Positions 6,469-14,033 are shown, counted from the stretch's first letter. The stretch is DNA of 18,392 nt from an uncultured Oscillospiraceae bacterium (GCA_900756575.1 CAAEKQ010000104.1:1-18392), one strand, 5' to 3'. The notes: generated by a model not told the origin, from the sequence alone. Made by a program: numbers and translations.

Positions 6469-7266
6469 ATGGACAAACAATCCCTTATCTCCTCCGTCGC
6501 CCAATCCCAGGAGGACACCCTATTACTAGCCAAAATCTACGACAAGCTTTCCGCTGGAGAGCGGCGGAACATCCCATCCTTCACTTCCTTCCTAACCGGC
6601 CGGGAGCAGCGGATGGCCAAAGAGCTGATCCATCGCGCCGGACTGCCGGAAATGCAGCTGTTTGGCGGCGTCCCCGGGGCCGAGCGGCAGGTGATGGGCT
6701 ATGTGCCGGATTATTATGACCCACAGGAGTTTTTATTCAGCGACGAGGGGCCCATTACCGCATTTCGCGCCCATATTTCTGCCTATGACCACCTGGAGCA
6801 TCGGGACTTTCTGGGCGGTATTTTGGCTCAGGGGATTCGCCGGGAGGTGCTGGGAGATATTTTCGTGGGGGAGGATGTCTGCGATTTCCTGGTACTCCGG
6901 GAGATGGGCGGATATCTACTGCAAAATCTATGCGCCATTGGACGGGCAAAGGTGCGGCTGGAGGAAATTCCGCTTTCCGAAATCCAGGTGCCCCAGCTGA
7001 AGGTCAAGGTTATCCGGGATACCGTGGCGTCGCTTCGGCTGGACAGCATCCTGGCCTCGGGATTTTCCATGGGCCGCAGCAAGGCACAGAGCTATATTTC
7101 CGCCGGAAAGGTACAGGTAGATCATCTGCCGGTGACCAAAGCGGATTTCGAGGTCAAAGAGGGCAGCGTGATTTCCGCCCGTGGCCTTGGTAAAATGAAG
7201 GTACAATCGGTAGGCGGCCTGACGAAAAAGGGCAGGCAGGGCGTCACCCTGGAGCGATACCTATAA
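6469..7266 (+). CDS. ylmH: YlmH-family S4-domain RNA-binding protein
   Basis: 265 residues from ATG 6469, chosen over the in-frame ATG at 6448 because AAAAAGGA sits 8 bases before 6469. The N-terminal region contains FTSFLTGREQRMAKELI (38-54). The family hallmark HRDFLGGILAQGIRREVLGDI (111-131) precedes a C-terminal S4 domain at about 188-248 (LDSILASGFSMGRSKAQSYI, then GKVQVDHLPV). YlmH binds the ribosome; in Bacillus subtilis it has been linked to ribosome-associated quality control, and it usually lies in the ylm region next to division genes (sepF, ylmG, divIVA). Here it stands outside that cluster, after a tRNA and a four-helix-bundle gene. It forms a likely run with the next two genes (15-base gap, then overlap). 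Confidence 0.88.
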   Translation: MDKQSLISSVAQSQEDTLLLAKIYDKLSAGERRNIPSFTSFLTGREQRMAKELIHRAGLPEMQLFGGVPGAERQVMGYVPDYYDPQEFLFSDEGPITAFRAHISAYDHLEHRDFLGGILAQGIRREVLGDIFVGEDVCDFLVLREMGGYLLQNLCAIGRAKVRLEEIPLSEIQVPQLKVKVIRDTVASLRLDSILASGFSMGRSKAQSYISAGKVQVDHLPVTKADFEVKEGSVISARGLGKMKVQSVGGLTKKGRQGVTLERYL

Positions 7267-7281
7267 CATGGAGGAATTCTT

Positions 7282-7755
7282 ATGATTACATCTATTTGGA
7301 TAAAGCCCGGCGAGGATCTTACTCCTGCACTGGGCATCCGGAAGCAGGTGTTCCAGCAGGAGCTGGGATGGAAGCCGGAGGAGGATCAGGATGCGCTGGA
7401 CGCATATTCCTATCATCTGGTACTGCTATACAATGATGTACCCGCAGCAACCGGACGAATTTCCTATGACGGCATTGGCGTGGCAAAGCTCAGTCGAATC
7501 TGTGTCCTGCCGAAATACCGCCGACAGGGCATTGGTGACGGTCTGGTAAAGGTGCTGGACTACAAGGCGTCTCAGCTGGGCATGAAAAAGTCCCGGGTGG
7601 AGACGATTCCCGCTCTGGAGCCGTTTTATATGCGCATCGGCTATCTCGCCGATGGGAAAACCAGAAACTATGCCGGCATGGAGCTGATTTCAATGGAGAA
7701 GGAGACCAACGATGGAACAAGAGAAAATTGCGCGCATCAATGCACTTGCCCGTAA
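7282..7755 (+). CDS. GNAT family N-acetyltransferase
   Basis: 157 residues. The fold is seen in VAKLSRICVLPKYRRQGIGDGLVKVLDY: beta strand 4 then the acetyl-CoA pyrophosphate loop R80-R-Q-G-I-G-D-G87. EPFYMRIGYLADGKTRNYAGMELISM closes the domain and resembles the ElaA/YjcF subgroup. The acceptor substrate is unknown. GGAGG lies 7 bases before the ATG and 15 bases separate it from ylmH. The last 14 codons overlap the next gene (7712) in another frame; the C-terminal residues after EKETNDG are cysteine-containing and look non-conserved, a tail gained by the overlap. Confidence 0.85.
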   Translation: MITSIWIKPGEDLTPALGIRKQVFQQELGWKPEEDQDALDAYSYHLVLLYNDVPAATGRISYDGIGVAKLSRICVLPKYRRQGIGDGLVKVLDYKASQLGMKKSRVETIPALEPFYMRIGYLADGKTRNYAGMELISMEKETNDGTRENCAHQCTCP

Positions 7756-7918
7756 GGCCAAGGCCGAAGGACTGACCCCCGAGGAAATTACCGAGCGGGA
7801 CGTTTTGCGAAAGGAATACATCGCCGACGTGAAACGGAGCCTGGTGGGACAGCTGGAGAACACCACCATTGTTCGCCCGGACGGTTCCCGTCAAAAGGTG
7901 ACGAAGCGAAAAAAGTAA
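7712..7918 (+). CDS. DUF896 family protein (YnzC-like)
   Basis: 68 residues, the typical size. KIARINALARKAKAEGLTPEEITERDVLRKEYIADVK forms the two-helix hairpin of the DUF896 family (B. subtilis YnzC), followed by TTIVRPDGSRQKVTKRKK. Function is not known; YnzC sits in an SOS-regulated locus in Bacillus, but no LexA box is visible here. AAGGAG lies 7 bases before the ATG, inside the end of the GNAT gene, which it overlaps by 44 bases. A terminator follows the stop immediately. Confidence 0.88.
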   Translation: MEQEKIARINALARKAKAEGLTPEEITERDVLRKEYIADVKRSLVGQLENTTIVRPDGSRQKVTKRKK

Positions 7919-7921
7919 ACG

Positions 7922-7963
7922 AAAACGGTACCGAGCTTTAGAAAACTGACTCGGTACCGTTTT
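7922..7963. terminator. Bidirectional terminator between convergent genes
   Basis: A perfect 14-bp stem, AAAACGGTACCGAG (7922-7935) with CTCGGTACCGTTTT (7950-7963), around a 14-base loop. A and T runs on both sides let it work for the DUF896 gene on the plus strand and the DUF1294 gene on the minus strand. Confidence 0.9.
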
Positions 7964-7967
7964 TATC

Positions 7968-8234
7968 TTATCGAAAATAGAAATAGGCTGCTGCCAAAAT
8001 CAGCTGCACAACCAGGATTGCAGGCATTCCAATCACAAACGACTTATGCTTCGTTTTATGCCGAAACAGCTGCATCCCACAAATGGACCCGATGCTGCCG
8101 CCTAAAATTGCCGAAAGAAACAGTGTTTTCTCCGGAATTCGCCATGCACCGGTGCGCGCCTTCTTCTTGTCGATGCCCATGAGAAAAAAGGCGACGATAT
8201 TGATGATCATCCAGTAGTAAATGAAATACTGCAT
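7968..8234 (-). CDS. DUF1294 family small membrane protein
   Basis: 88 residues with membrane segments at about 3-19, 40-55 and 68-85. The conserved family core is FFLMGIDKKKARTGAWRIPEKTLFLSAILGGSIGSICGMQLFRHKTKH, where the DKKKA loop, the RIPE motif and the GG-GS-G glycines are diagnostic. Its function is unknown. GGAGGG lies 6 bases before the ATG. It is the last gene of a minus-strand unit, 30 bases after the S2P protease, and ends at the bidirectional terminator. Confidence 0.88.
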   Translation of the reverse strand: MQYFIYYWMIINIVAFFLMGIDKKKARTGAWRIPEKTLFLSAILGGSIGSICGMQLFRHKTKHKSFVIGMPAILVVQLILAAAYFYFR

Positions 8235-8264
8235 TGCACTCCCTCCGGGGATAGTGTAGCAGAA

Positions 8265-8840
8265 TTATTCGTTTCTGGCAACCAGATAGATGCTTTTCGC
8301 CAGCAATAGCCCCGCCAGCGCCGAAAGCCACAGGCCAAAATGATAGCGTTTTCCCGCCCAGACTGCAAAGGGGAGGGCCTGCATACAAAGCACGATGGAG
8401 ATGATCCGTGCAGTCCTCTGGGCCGTTTCCGGGGCAAAACGCAGGGATAATAGACTGACTAGAATGCCGCTGCCGTCCAATCCGCAGACGGGCAGCAGGT
8501 TAAACAGGCCCAGGGCCAAGCTCATCAGTCCCAACGCCGGACAGACGGGAAGATACAGCCCAAGAATCAGGCTGAACAGCGGCCCGGAGGCATAGGCCTT
8601 GGCGGCTTGTCCATAGGATAAGTCCGGAACGTCCATATTCGCCCCCAGGAAGCTCAGAGTCAGCTGATTCGGCAACTTTCCCATCAGTGACAGCGCCGTA
8701 ACATGCCCCAGCTCATGCACTGCTGCGGCCAATAAGAATGCAATGGAAAGCCTTGGCTGCAAGTAGATTAGAATACTCAACCACAGGATCATGGAGGGAT
8801 GGACGGAAATTCGGCGGCCTAAGGGAAGCTCTGACCCCAT
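8265..8840 (-). CDS. Site-2 protease (M50 family), SpoIVFB-like
   Basis: 191 residues, almost wholly membrane-embedded. The zinc-binding motif HELGH is at 42-46 and the third ligand is in LFNLLPVCGLDGSG (Asp122). YASGPLFSLILGL around residue 83 matches the core of SpoIVFB-type intramembrane metalloproteases, which in Bacillus release pro-sigma-K in the mother cell. There is no C-terminal CBS domain, so the protein is shorter than B. subtilis SpoIVFB; the substrate is unknown. The start at 8840 overlaps the preceding small ORF by 22 bases and has only a weak GGTGG upstream, which suggests translational coupling. Confidence 0.85.
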   Translation of the reverse strand: MGSELPLGRRISVHPSMILWLSILIYLQPRLSIAFLLAAAVHELGHVTALSLMGKLPNQLTLSFLGANMDVPDLSYGQAAKAYASGPLFSLILGLYLPVCPALGLMSLALGLFNLLPVCGLDGSGILVSLLSLRFAPETAQRTARIISIVLCMQALPFAVWAGKRYHFGLWLSALAGLLLAKSIYLVARNE

Positions 8841-9001
8841 ACCGCCACCGCTTTTTGGGAAAAGTCATCCACCGCCCGGGTAATCTCCTGTTCCGTGTCG
8901 CCCCAGAAATCACAGGTTAGTTCCGGAAGCGTGATCGCCGCGGCCAGCAGGAAGCATAGCAGCGCCGTGTAGAAAATCCAGCCCTGGAGCAGCTTTTTCA
9001 T
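8819..9001 (-). CDS. Small membrane protein upstream of the S2P protease
   Basis: 60 residues from ATG 9001 (AGGTG six bases upstream; in-frame starts at 9007 and 9010 overlap that site). It has one N-terminal hydrophobic segment (KKLLQGWIFYTALLCFLLAAAITL, about 2-25). A short outside-facing, acidic tail follows (DFWGDTEQEITRAVDDFSQKAVAVWG) that could form one helix. I do not recognise a family. It overlaps the S2P gene by 22 bases. A small anchored partner preceding a SpoIVFB-like protease recalls SpoIVFA/BofA, which hold SpoIVFB inactive, but no sequence similarity is claimed. Confidence 0.55.
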   Translation of the reverse strand: MKKLLQGWIFYTALLCFLLAAAITLPELTCDFWGDTEQEITRAVDDFSQKAVAVWGQSFP

Positions 9002-9032
9002 TTGCATCACCTCAAGGGATTCTATGCCGCCC

Positions 9033-9061
9033 TTGCTATTTCATGCGTAAAATGCTATACT
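9033..9061 (+). promoter_or_regulatory. Sigma-A promoter of the S2P-scpAB operon
   Basis: TTGCTA (9033-9038) and TATACT (9056-9061) are spaced by 17 bases, and TGC before the -10 adds an extended element. It lies 27 bases upstream of the S2P start and drives the plus-strand run towards scpA, scpB, ytfJ and beyond. Confidence 0.75.
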
Positions 9062-9088
9062 AAGCTGAACAATTAGGAGGAACTGTCC

Positions 9089-9781
9089 ATGCAAGCTTTT
9101 ATCGACTGGCTGAATCAATTACAACTCGGCATGGTGTGGGATTACGTGGTGATTATCGCCGCGTCCATGCTGTGCATTATGTTCCATGAGGTCAGCCATG
9201 GCGTGGTGGCCCTGAAGCTGGGAGATCCCACCGCCCGGGATGCAGGGCGGCTGACCTTTAACCCCATTAGGCACGTGGACATCTGGGGCCTGCTCATGAT
9301 GGCCATTTTCCGGTTTGGCTGGGCAAAGCCGGTGCCCATTGATATGCGGAACTTTAAGCATCCCGTCAGAGATATGGCGATTACCGCCGCAGCGGGGCCG
9401 ATCTCCAATGTGGTTTTGGCGTTTCTGGCCCTGTGCATCCGGGCAGGTGCGATCTATGTCAACCAGAAGACCGGCGGCGTGATTTCTGGGTTTATCATTA
9501 CATTTACGGAGTATACGGCGATTTTGAGCGTGGGTCTTGCGGTATTCAATGTAATTCCCATTCCGCCTCTGGACGGCAGCAAGGTATTAAATTCACTGCT
9601 GCCCCAGAATGTCTACTATAAAATTCTCCGGTATGAGCGCTACGGCTTCCTGGTGATGATGCTGGTGCTCTATACGGGAATTCTGGATACGCCTCTGGAC
9701 TTCTGCCGAAATGCACTGCTCAGTGGACTCGGCACCATTTCTGCGTTCCCGTACTATATTCTCCGAGGAATTTTCGGTTAA
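9089..9781 (+). CDS. Site-2 protease family protein (M50), RseP/S2P small form
   Basis: 230 residues with about five membrane segments. The zinc site is HEVSH at 33-37 with Asp162 in FNVIPIPPLDGSKV. The FNPIRHVDIWG and WAKPVPID segments are typical of the compact S2P group that has no PDZ or CBS domain. These are intramembrane metalloproteases; the substrate is unknown. AGGAGG lies 9 bases before the ATG. It heads the scpA-scpB operon, an arrangement common in Clostridia, with 9 bases to scpA. A second, diverging S2P gene lies only ~250 bases away (start 8840). Confidence 0.9.
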   Translation: MQAFIDWLNQLQLGMVWDYVVIIAASMLCIMFHEVSHGVVALKLGDPTARDAGRLTFNPIRHVDIWGLLMMAIFRFGWAKPVPIDMRNFKHPVRDMAITAAAGPISNVVLAFLALCIRAGAIYVNQKTGGVISGFIITFTEYTAILSVGLAVFNVIPIPPLDGSKVLNSLLPQNVYYKILRYERYGFLVMMLVLYTGILDTPLDFCRNALLSGLGTISAFPYYILRGIFG

Positions 9782-9790
9782 GGAGCTTTT

Positions 9791-10582
9791 ATGAACGAAC
9801 CAACCTACCACCTGAGCCATGTGGTGAAGTCAAAAAACGCGGAGCCCGAGGATTTTACCGGGCCGCTGGACGTTATCCTGCTGCTGCTCAGCAAGAATAA
9901 AATCGAAATCCGGGACATTCAGATTTCCGTGATTCTGGAGCAGTATCTTGCCTACCTGGACGAGATGAAGCGGATGGACCTGGAGATTGCCAGCGAGTTC
10001 ATCACCATGGCCTCTCAGCTGGTGCTGATCAAGACGAAAATGCTGCTGAGTGAAGCCGAGCGCCAGGAGGGCCTCAGCGAAATGGAGCTGCTGATTCAGT
10101 CCCTGGAACAGCGCCAGCGCCAGGAGATTCTGGAGAAGCTCAAAAGCCCGGCATCCTGGCTGGAAAAGCGCAACGACATTGGCCGCAATACCTTTGTCAA
10201 GAACCCCGAGCCCCTGCGGAAGGACAATACCTACCGCTATCAGCATGACAAGGACGATCTTCGCAGGGCGCTGTTTGACCTTCAGGAGCGCAGCAAGGTA
10301 AAGCTCCCGGCACCGGTGACGGCCTTTAACGGCATCGTAGGCAAGGAGCCCTATCCGGTGGAGCGGAAGTCGGCGGAGATCTTGAAGCGGCTGATTTCCG
10401 GCGGCATTGCCAAGCTGAAAAGCCTGTTCTGGGGGAATAAGTCCCGTTCGGAAGTGGTGGCGACGTTCCTGTCGGTGCTGGAGCTCTGCAAGATTCACAG
10501 TATTTCCGTGAATCAAGATGAACACAACGAATACCGGGTATCCTATCTCAAGATGCCCGACGAAAGCGAGGTGCGGGAGTGA
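9791..10582 (+). CDS. scpA: Segregation and condensation protein A
   Basis: 263 residues, the normal length of the SMC kleisin ScpA. The N-terminal block EDFTGPLDVILLLLSKNKIEIRDI (21-44) and MDLEIASEFITMASQLVLIKTKMLL are hallmarks. The C-terminal winged-helix region (SEVVATFLSVLELCKIHSISVNQ) binds the SMC head. With ScpB and SMC it loads on the chromosome and compacts it. The stop overlaps the scpB start (TGATG), which suggests coupled translation. Confidence 0.95.
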   Translation: MNEPTYHLSHVVKSKNAEPEDFTGPLDVILLLLSKNKIEIRDIQISVILEQYLAYLDEMKRMDLEIASEFITMASQLVLIKTKMLLSEAERQEGLSEMELLIQSLEQRQRQEILEKLKSPASWLEKRNDIGRNTFVKNPEPLRKDNTYRYQHDKDDLRRALFDLQERSKVKLPAPVTAFNGIVGKEPYPVERKSAEILKRLISGGIAKLKSLFWGNKSRSEVVATFLSVLELCKIHSISVNQDEHNEYRVSYLKMPDESEVRE

Positions 10583-11178
10583 TGGAGGAAGCGGAAATCA
10601 AGCGAGCCATTGAGGCGATTCTGTTTGCGGCGGGCGATCCGGTGGGCGTGGATCGAATGGCCCTTGCCATCGGAGCAGGCCGGGATCAGATCGAAGTGAA
10701 CTTGAAGGCCCTTATGGACGCCTACAGCTTTGAGCGCAGGGGGATGCGGATCATTCGCCTGGAGGACGCCTATCAGATGGTGTCGGCTCAGGAGCTTTCC
10801 GAGGTCATCACCCGCGCATTGGAGACCAGAAAGCCCCCGAAGCTCAGCGCGTCGGCACTGGAAACCCTAACGGTGATTGCCTATTATCAGCCCACCACCA
10901 AGGCGTTTGTAGAGCAGATTCGCGGCGTAGACAGCAGCTATACCATCTCGGCCCTCTTAAATAAAAAACTCATCGAGGAGCAGGGGAGACTTTCAGTGCC
11001 CGGACGGCCCATTCTCTATGGCACCACTCCGGATTTTCTTCGGACCTTTGGCATTGCATCCCTGGACGATCTCCCCGAAGTGGATCTCCCCAAGGCCCAG
11101 ACCCAGCAGCTGGAGATGCAGCTGTCCATTGAGGATCAGCAGGCCATGGCGGAATCCGCTGAGGAACCGAAGCCATGA
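10582..11178 (+). CDS. scpB: Segregation and condensation protein B
   Basis: 198 residues from ATG 10582, whose A is the last base of the scpA stop; GTG 10579 is a possible but less likely start. It has two winged-helix domains: AIEAILFAAGDPVGVDRMALAIG near the N-terminus, and ALETLTVIAYYQPTTKAFVEQIRGVDSSYTISALLNKKLIEEQGR. GRPILYGTTPDFLRTFGIASLDDLP follows, the diagnostic ScpB end. Its dimer bridges ScpA in the SMC-ScpAB complex. The stop overlaps the next gene's start (ATGA). Confidence 0.95.
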   Translation: MEEAEIKRAIEAILFAAGDPVGVDRMALAIGAGRDQIEVNLKALMDAYSFERRGMRIIRLEDAYQMVSAQELSEVITRALETRKPPKLSASALETLTVIAYYQPTTKAFVEQIRGVDSSYTISALLNKKLIEEQGRLSVPGRPILYGTTPDFLRTFGIASLDDLPEVDLPKAQTQQLEMQLSIEDQQAMAESAEEPKP

Positions 11179-11819
11179 CGGCTTGGTGGGTGCTGGGCAT
11201 CTTCGCTTTGGCGCTCCTGGCCCTGTGGTTTTTGCCCCTCAGGCTAAAACTGCGGTATGATGAAAACGGCGGCACGGTCAGGCTTTGCATCGGCCTTATT
11301 TCCGTTTGCCTCTATCCGAGAAAGCTCCAAAAAACGAAGCCACCGAAAAAAAGAAAAAAACCGAAAAAAGAGCCGGAAGAAGCCGAGGAGCCCCAGGAAG
11401 AAGCGAAAAAACGGGACATCGGCGGCCTGATCCCGCTGTTTCGTGAGCTCATCGGGCTTGGAATCGAAGCGCTGGAATGTCTGCTCCGGCATCTGACAGT
11501 AACGGATTTGACGGTGCAGCTTGCTGTTGCCACCCGGGGAAAAGACCCGGCAGCGGCAGCGCTGAAATATGGCGGCGGCTGGAGTGCAGTGGGCGCGCTG
11601 GTTCCGTTTTTGGAGCAGCATCTCATAATCCGGCGGCGCAATATTGACGTAATCATGGACACACAAGCGGCGGAGGATCGCATATTCACCTCCGGTACGC
11701 TGCATATCTTTCTGGGAGAGCTGCTTCACCTTGGGGTGTATTACGGCATCCGGGCTTTGAAGCTCTATCTCAGAACCAAAAAGAAAGGCGGTAATCGCAA
11801 TGGCACATCCGATCAGTGA
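11175..11819 (+). CDS. DUF2953 domain-containing protein
   Basis: 214 residues: one N-terminal membrane anchor (WWVLGIFALALLALWFLPL, 4-22), then LRLKLRYDENGGTVRLCIGLISVCLYP. A highly charged Lys/Glu/Pro linker at about 52-82 follows, and then the DUF2953 region, where GTLHIFLGELLHLGVYYGIRALKLYLRTK is the conserved end. The function is unknown; in sporulating Firmicutes this gene regularly precedes ytfJ. It overlaps scpB by four bases and ytfJ by 20, so the genes are probably co-translated. Confidence 0.85.
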   Translation: MTAWWVLGIFALALLALWFLPLRLKLRYDENGGTVRLCIGLISVCLYPRKLQKTKPPKKRKKPKKEPEEAEEPQEEAKKRDIGGLIPLFRELIGLGIEALECLLRHLTVTDLTVQLAVATRGKDPAAAALKYGGGWSAVGALVPFLEQHLIIRRRNIDVIMDTQAAEDRIFTSGTLHIFLGELLHLGVYYGIRALKLYLRTKKKGGNRNGTSDQ

Positions 11820-12210
11820 TCTTATGGGCACCACCATGGAGAAAATCCGCAGCATGATGGATGCCAACACCGTGGTAGGCAAACCCATTGAGGCGGGCGG
11901 GGTTACGGTGATCCCCATTTCGAAGATTTCCTTGGGCTATGCCTCCGGCGGCTCGGATTTCGCCCAGAAAAATCAGAAGCCCGACCACGACAATTCCTTC
12001 GGCGGCGGAGCCGGTATGGGCGTGACCATTACTCCCATCAGCTTTTTGGTGATTCAGGGAGAGTCCGTCCGAGTGGTATCCGTAGATCAGCCTGCCTCCA
12101 CCGCAGTGGATCGGGTGATGGATCTGGTGCCCGGTGTGGTCGATAAGGTTGGGGCCATCATCGACAAGAAGAAAGGGAATCCTGCCGATTCCGAGGAGCC
12201 TCAGGAATAA
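11800..12210 (+). CDS. ytfJ: Sporulation protein YtfJ (GerW family)
   Basis: 136 residues. HPISDLMGTTMEKIRSMMDANTVVGKPIEAGGVTVIPISKISLGYASGG is the conserved N-terminal two thirds. FGGGAGMGVTITPISFLVIQGESVRVV continues the glycine-rich fold, with a polar C-terminus. In Bacillus, YtfJ is a sporulation protein transcribed in the forespore and GerW of B. anthracis affects germination. AAAGGCGG lies upstream, within the end of the DUF2953 gene. It is good evidence that the organism is, or descends from, a spore former. Confidence 0.92.
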   Translation: MAHPISDLMGTTMEKIRSMMDANTVVGKPIEAGGVTVIPISKISLGYASGGSDFAQKNQKPDHDNSFGGGAGMGVTITPISFLVIQGESVRVVSVDQPASTAVDRVMDLVPGVVDKVGAIIDKKKGNPADSEEPQE

Positions 12211-12249
12211 AACCCATTGGTTCGGGCATACTGCTTTCGGTGATGAAGA

Positions 12250-14004
12250 ATGAAACGGTATGCGATCATGGGAATGCTATTGGCGCTGTGCTGCATGACC
12301 CAGGCGAAAGCCATAGAGGTATCTGCTCACAGCGCCATTTTAATGGATGCGGACACCGGCCAGGTGCTCTATGAGAAGAATCCCCGGGAGGAAAGCCTCA
12401 TTGCCTCCACCACAAAGATCATGACGGCACTGGTGGTATTAGAGCAGGGAAATCCCAAGAAAACGGTAACGGTGCCTGCCAAAGCAGTGGGCATCGAGGG
12501 CTCGTCCATGTATCTAAAGGAAGGGGAGGAGCTGACGGTAGAGCAGCTGCTCTATGGGATGATGCTGTCTTCCGGCAACGACGCAGCTGTGGCATTGGCC
12601 CTGAGCATGGATGACAGCATCGAGGACTTTGCCGCAAGGATGAACGAAAAAGCCCGGGATTTGGGCCTCAGCCATACCAGCTTTGCCAATCCCAACGGCC
12701 TGGACAGCGAGGGGAACTACTCCACGGCCTATGATCTGGCGAAAATCACCCAGGCGGCGCTGAATACTCCGGGATTTGTCGAAATCGTCTCCGTGAAAAC
12801 CATCCAGTGCGGGTCTCATTACCTGGTGAACCACAACAAGCTGCTCTGGCAGTATGACGGTGCATTGGGCGTAAAAACCGGGTATACGAAAAAGGCCGGA
12901 CGAATTCTGGTTGGCGCGGCGGAACAAAAGGGACGGCGGCTGATTTCCGTGACCATCAACGCCCCCAATGACTGGCAGGATCATAAGACCATGCTGGATT
13001 ATGGCTTTTCACAGTATCAGGAGACTGCCGTGTTATCAGAACATCAGCAGGTGGGTGAGCTGCCGGTGATGAGCGGAACCCGGCAATCTGTTCCGGCGGT
13101 GGTACAGGATGGCTTCACGGCCTATTTTCTGCCGGAGGAACGGGCCGAAATCACGGTGTATCTGCCGCCTTTTGTCTATGCACCCGTGGAAAAAAGGCAG
13201 AAAATCGGCTCGGCGGCGGTTTATCTGGGTGAAAAATGCCTGGGGACACTGCCGGTTTACGCGGGAGCTGACTGCCCGGAATCGGGCGAAGGAAAGGGAG
13301 CGAAATCCATGCAGGAACGTGTGCAAAAGATTTTATCCGGCCTGGGAGTTGCATCACGGCGCAAGGCGGAGGATTATATCCGTCAGGGCCGCGTGACGGT
13401 AAACGGCGAAATCATCCGGCTGGGTGCCACCGCCGACCCGGAAACCGACACCATATTATTGGATGGGAAGCCCCTTCCAAAGCCCGCCAGCCGGGTGTAC
13501 ATCTTACTGAATAAGCCCCGGGGTTACGTGACCACCATGCAGGACGAAAAGGGGCGGAAAAACGTCACCATGCTGGTGGACTGCGGTACCCGGGTCTATC
13601 CCGTGGGGCGGCTGGACATGGACTCCGAGGGGCTGCTGATCCTCACCAATGACGGGGATTTTACCAATAAAATGCTCCATCCTGCCCATGAAGTGGAGAA
13701 AATCTACGAGGTTTGGGTGGAAAATGCAAGCCAGCCCGGCATTGCGCAGATGATGACCCCTATGGTGATCGACGGCTATCAAATCCGCCCCGCAGGCGTA
13801 AAGACCCTCTGGCTTCGGGACGGATCGGCAAAACTACAGGTCACCATTCACGAGGGCCGGAACCGCCAGATTCGGAAAATGGCGGCCCAGTGCGGCATGA
13901 CCGTCACCCGGCTCAAAAGAGTGCAGGAGGGAAGTCTGAAACTGGGCGCGCTTCCGGTGGGACAATGGCGATATTTGACAGAAAATGAGATTTCTATGCT
14001 CTAA
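12250..14004 (+). CDS. Fusion ORF: secreted D-Ala-D-Ala carboxypeptidase (DacF type) joined to RluB-type 23S rRNA pseudouridine synthase
   Basis: One uninterrupted 584-codon frame covers two proteins that are normally separate. Residues 1-22 are a signal peptide. Residues 23-~260 are the S11 peptidase with SxxK (S53-K56), SGN (108-110) and KTG (209-211), and ~260-342 the PBP5 C-terminal domain, ending LGTLPVYAGADC. After 11 linker residues, Met354 begins a complete RluB: S4 domain (QERVQKILSGLGVASRRKAE), catalytic Asp456 in VGRLDMDSEGLLILTNDG, and IHEGRNRQIRKMA. No stop separates them. The usual C-terminal membrane anchor of the carboxypeptidase is absent. A ribosome binding site precedes Met354, so RluB is probably also made alone from 13309. 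An export-bound RluB makes no sense, so read the span as two proteins sharing a frame, or as a lost stop codon. Only a weak GGTGA precedes the ATG at 12250. Confidence 0.85.
   Translation: MKRYAIMGMLLALCCMTQAKAIEVSAHSAILMDADTGQVLYEKNPREESLIASTTKIMTALVVLEQGNPKKTVTVPAKAVGIEGSSMYLKEGEELTVEQLLYGMMLSSGNDAAVALALSMDDSIEDFAARMNEKARDLGLSHTSFANPNGLDSEGNYSTAYDLAKITQAALNTPGFVEIVSVKTIQCGSHYLVNHNKLLWQYDGALGVKTGYTKKAGRILVGAAEQKGRRLISVTINAPNDWQDHKTMLDYGFSQYQETAVLSEHQQVGELPVMSGTRQSVPAVVQDGFTAYFLPEERAEITVYLPPFVYAPVEKRQKIGSAAVYLGEKCLGTLPVYAGADCPESGEGKGAKSMQERVQKILSGLGVASRRKAEDYIRQGRVTVNGEIIRLGATADPETDTILLDGKPLPKPASRVYILLNKPRGYVTTMQDEKGRKNVTMLVDCGTRVYPVGRLDMDSEGLLILTNDGDFTNKMLHPAHEVEKIYEVWVENASQPGIAQMMTPMVIDGYQIRPAGVKTLWLRDGSAKLQVTIHEGRNRQIRKMAAQCGMTVTRLKRVQEGSLKLGALPVGQWRYLTENEISML
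13294..13311 (+). promoter_or_regulatory. rluB: Internal ribosome binding site and ATG for the RluB half
   Basis: AGGGAG (13295-13300) lies 8 bases before ATG 13309. Starting there gives a 231-residue protein with the normal N-terminus of RluB (MQERVQKILSGLGVASRRKA). This site decides whether the fused frame yields a separate cytoplasmic pseudouridine synthase. Confidence 0.65.
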
Positions 14005-14033
14005 AAGATTAAAATGCATGAAATTATTGAATT

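Noticed and set aside
9019..9026. CATAGAAT upstream of the small membrane protein, resembling a sigma-E/sigma-K -10
   Set aside because: No matching -35 at the right distance, and the implied transcript start would fall on the ribosome binding site.
12250..12318. Possible lipobox (LALCC) in the DacF signal peptide
   Set aside because: The residue before the cysteine is Leu, which lipoprotein signal peptidase does not normally accept; a standard signal peptide ending AKA fits better.
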